6,514 nt of DNA from Myxococcales bacterium (GTDB lineage Bacteria > Myxococcota_A > Polyangia > Polyangiales > Polyangiaceae): contig JAAFHJ010000289.1 in assembly GCA_013298325.1 (NCBI GenBank), forward strand, positions 1-6,514. Reading direction: 5' to 3'. Shown here piece after piece: positions 5,608 to 6,514 of the stretch. Below the pieces are notes generated by a model, which ran no database searches, was not told where the DNA came from, and was given only the letters and a program-made list of their open reading frames with translations. Position numbers and translations under genes: made by a program. Every line of letters starts with the position of its first letter. The stretch's first letter is position 1.

Positions 5608-6514
5608 TCAGTAGCCGCCGCCCTGGGGAGGGCCGCCGTAGCCGCCACCGCCGCCCGGAGGACCGTAGCCACCACCGCCCGGAGGGCCGCCGTAGCCGCC
5701 GCCCTGGGGAGGAGGACCGCCGTAGCCGCCACCGCCGCCCGGAGGACCGTAGCCACCACCGCCCGGAGGGCCGCCGTAGCCACCACCGCCCGGAGGGCCG
5801 CCGTAGCCACCACCGCCCGGAGGGCCGCCGTAGCCGCCGCCCGCCGGAGGACCGCCGTAGCCGCCACCCTGGGGAGGGGGGCCGCCGTAGCCGCCACCCT
5901 GGGGAGGACCGCCGTAGCCGCCACCCGCCGGAGGGGGACCGCCGAAGCCGCCACCGGCCGGAGGGGCGCCGAAGCCGCCCGCCGGAGGGGCGCCGAAGCC
6001 ACCCGCCGGAGGGGCGCCGTAACCGCCGCCACCGAAGCCGCCCATGTCGGGCGGATAGAAGCCCATACCCGGGTTGTAGGAGTCCTGGCCGGCGGCGCGG
6101 AGGTAGGCGATCGTCGACGCGACCGTGACGAGCGCCGTCGCCGGGAAGACGCCGACGCCGCAGGCGCACGCGCCGATGATTCCAACACCGGCCCCGACGA
6201 AGCCGAGGAGGATGAAGTTGAGGCGGGAGCCCTTGGAGATGCGCGCCGCTTCGCGGAAGGCTTCGCCGATCGGCAGCTTGCGATCGATGACGAGGTAGGG
6301 GAACGGCCAGAGGATCAACGCGTAGGCGAGGACCAACGGCGCGAGGAGGAGCACCGCGACGCCGACGCCAATCAGCGCGACCGACGGGTCATCGCCGTGA
6401 CGGGCGCTCATCAGGGCGACGGCGGCGCCAGCGCCAGCGACGAGCGCGATGAAGAGCGTCGGCAGGAACTCATAGAGGAGGAGCGCGGGGACGGCGGATC
6501 CGGCGCCGAAGAGG
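5608..6514 (-). CDS. Multi-spanning membrane protein with Gly/Pro/Tyr repeat tail (5' end outside the window)
   Basis: The frame stays open to the window edge, so the gene is partial. The ATG at 6411 is probably internal, because the 34 codons upstream of it encode another hydrophobic stretch (LLLYEFLPTLFIALVAGAG) typical of a membrane helix. Residues below count from Met 6411. Helices lie at about 11-42, probably one long or two close segments, and at about 64-82 and 84-104. The loop DRKLPIGEAFREAARISKG (43-61) is amphipathic and basic and should face the cytoplasm. This layout resembles small integral membrane proteins with a conserved 'IDR/K ... EA ... S' loop between helices, but I cannot name the family. 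Residues 123-267 form a low-complexity Gly/Pro/Tyr tail ending in GGY. With two helices after the basic loop, the tail should be cytoplasmic. Its role is unknown; such tails may bind partners or drive clustering. The shared terminator lies 25 bases after the stop. Confidence 0.85.
   Translation of the reverse strand, partial: LFGAGSAVPALLLYEFLPTLFIALVAGAGAAVALMSARHGDDPSVALIGVGVAVLLLAPLVLAYALILWPFPYLVIDRKLPIGEAFREAARISKGSRLNFILLGFVGAGVGIIGACACGVGVFPATALVTVASTIAYLRAAGQDSYNPGMGFYPPDMGGFGGGGYGAPPAGGFGAPPAGGFGAPPAGGGFGGPPPAGGGYGGPPQGGGYGGPPPQGGGYGGPPAGGGYGGPPGGGGYGGPPGGGGYGGPPGGGGYGPPGGGGGYGGPPPQGGGYGGPPGGGGYGPPGGGGGYGGPPQGGGY
5611..6012 (-). repeat. In-frame repeat array coding 15 PP-led Gly/Tyr units
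   Basis: Fifteen units of 7-10 residues start with PP or PPP and end in GGY or GGF, read from 6012 down to 5611. The membrane-proximal units are PPAGGFGA, the middle ones carry Q or A, and the distal ones are mostly PPGGGGYGG. At the DNA level the distal part contains a larger tandem duplication, 5611-5691 (81 bases) and 5692-5775 (84 bases). The two copies are near-identical apart from a short local change where one copy has an extra codon. Confidence 0.93.

Noticed and set aside
5611..6012. Repeats as a CRISPR array
   Set aside because: The units are short, contiguous, in frame and coding, with no unique spacers and no cas genes nearby.
5085..6188. Minus-strand frame with Ala/Val/Arg repeats
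   Set aside because: It is the repeat array read out of frame, continuing through the terminator and antisense to the lipoprotein gene.

Overview
The window reads as high-GC bacterial chromosome. The organism is probably a member of Myxococcota, class Polyangia, or a close relative. This is an inference from style, not from a marker gene. The clues are strong G/C (mostly C) at third codon positions in most genes, a lipoprotein whose lipidated Cys is followed by a Thr/Asp/Ala/Gly/Ser linker of the kind common in that group, and a membrane protein with a long Gly/Pro/Tyr tail. No rRNA, tRNA, CRISPR array, insertion sequence or phage gene was seen.

Layout. Positions 111-1343 (+) encode a GHKL-type ATPase with a C-terminal STAS-like domain (DUF4325 type), a possible one-piece partner-switch regulator. 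After a 164-base spacer come two same-strand genes only 31 bases apart: a Cof-type HAD phosphatase (1508-2389) and a GlnD/DUF294-like nucleotidyltransferase (2421-3485). They probably form an operon. A short 12-base tandem duplication that carries the HAD stop codon sits between them. A small gene on the minus strand (3470-4012), with a C-terminal membrane anchor and no recognised function, converges on the nucleotidyltransferase gene and overlaps its end by 16 bases. Diverging from it is a 481-residue lipoprotein (4086-5531, +). A perfect 17-bp hairpin (5546-5583) then serves as a likely shared terminator. The last gene is on the minus strand (5608 to beyond 6514). It is a multi-spanning membrane protein with a 15-unit Gly/Pro/Tyr repeat tail, and its 5' end lies outside the window.

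The genes do not form one obvious pathway. The coherent units are the ATPase-STAS fusion, which looks regulatory, and the HAD plus nucleotidyltransferase pair, which looks enzymatic with unknown substrates. The last three genes look like envelope or housekeeping genes of unknown role. I see no proof of a new defence or other novel system. The best leads are the kinase-STAS fusion, whose codon use differs from the two genes after it, the uncharacterised HAD-nucleotidyltransferase pair, and the recently duplicated repeat tail of the last gene.
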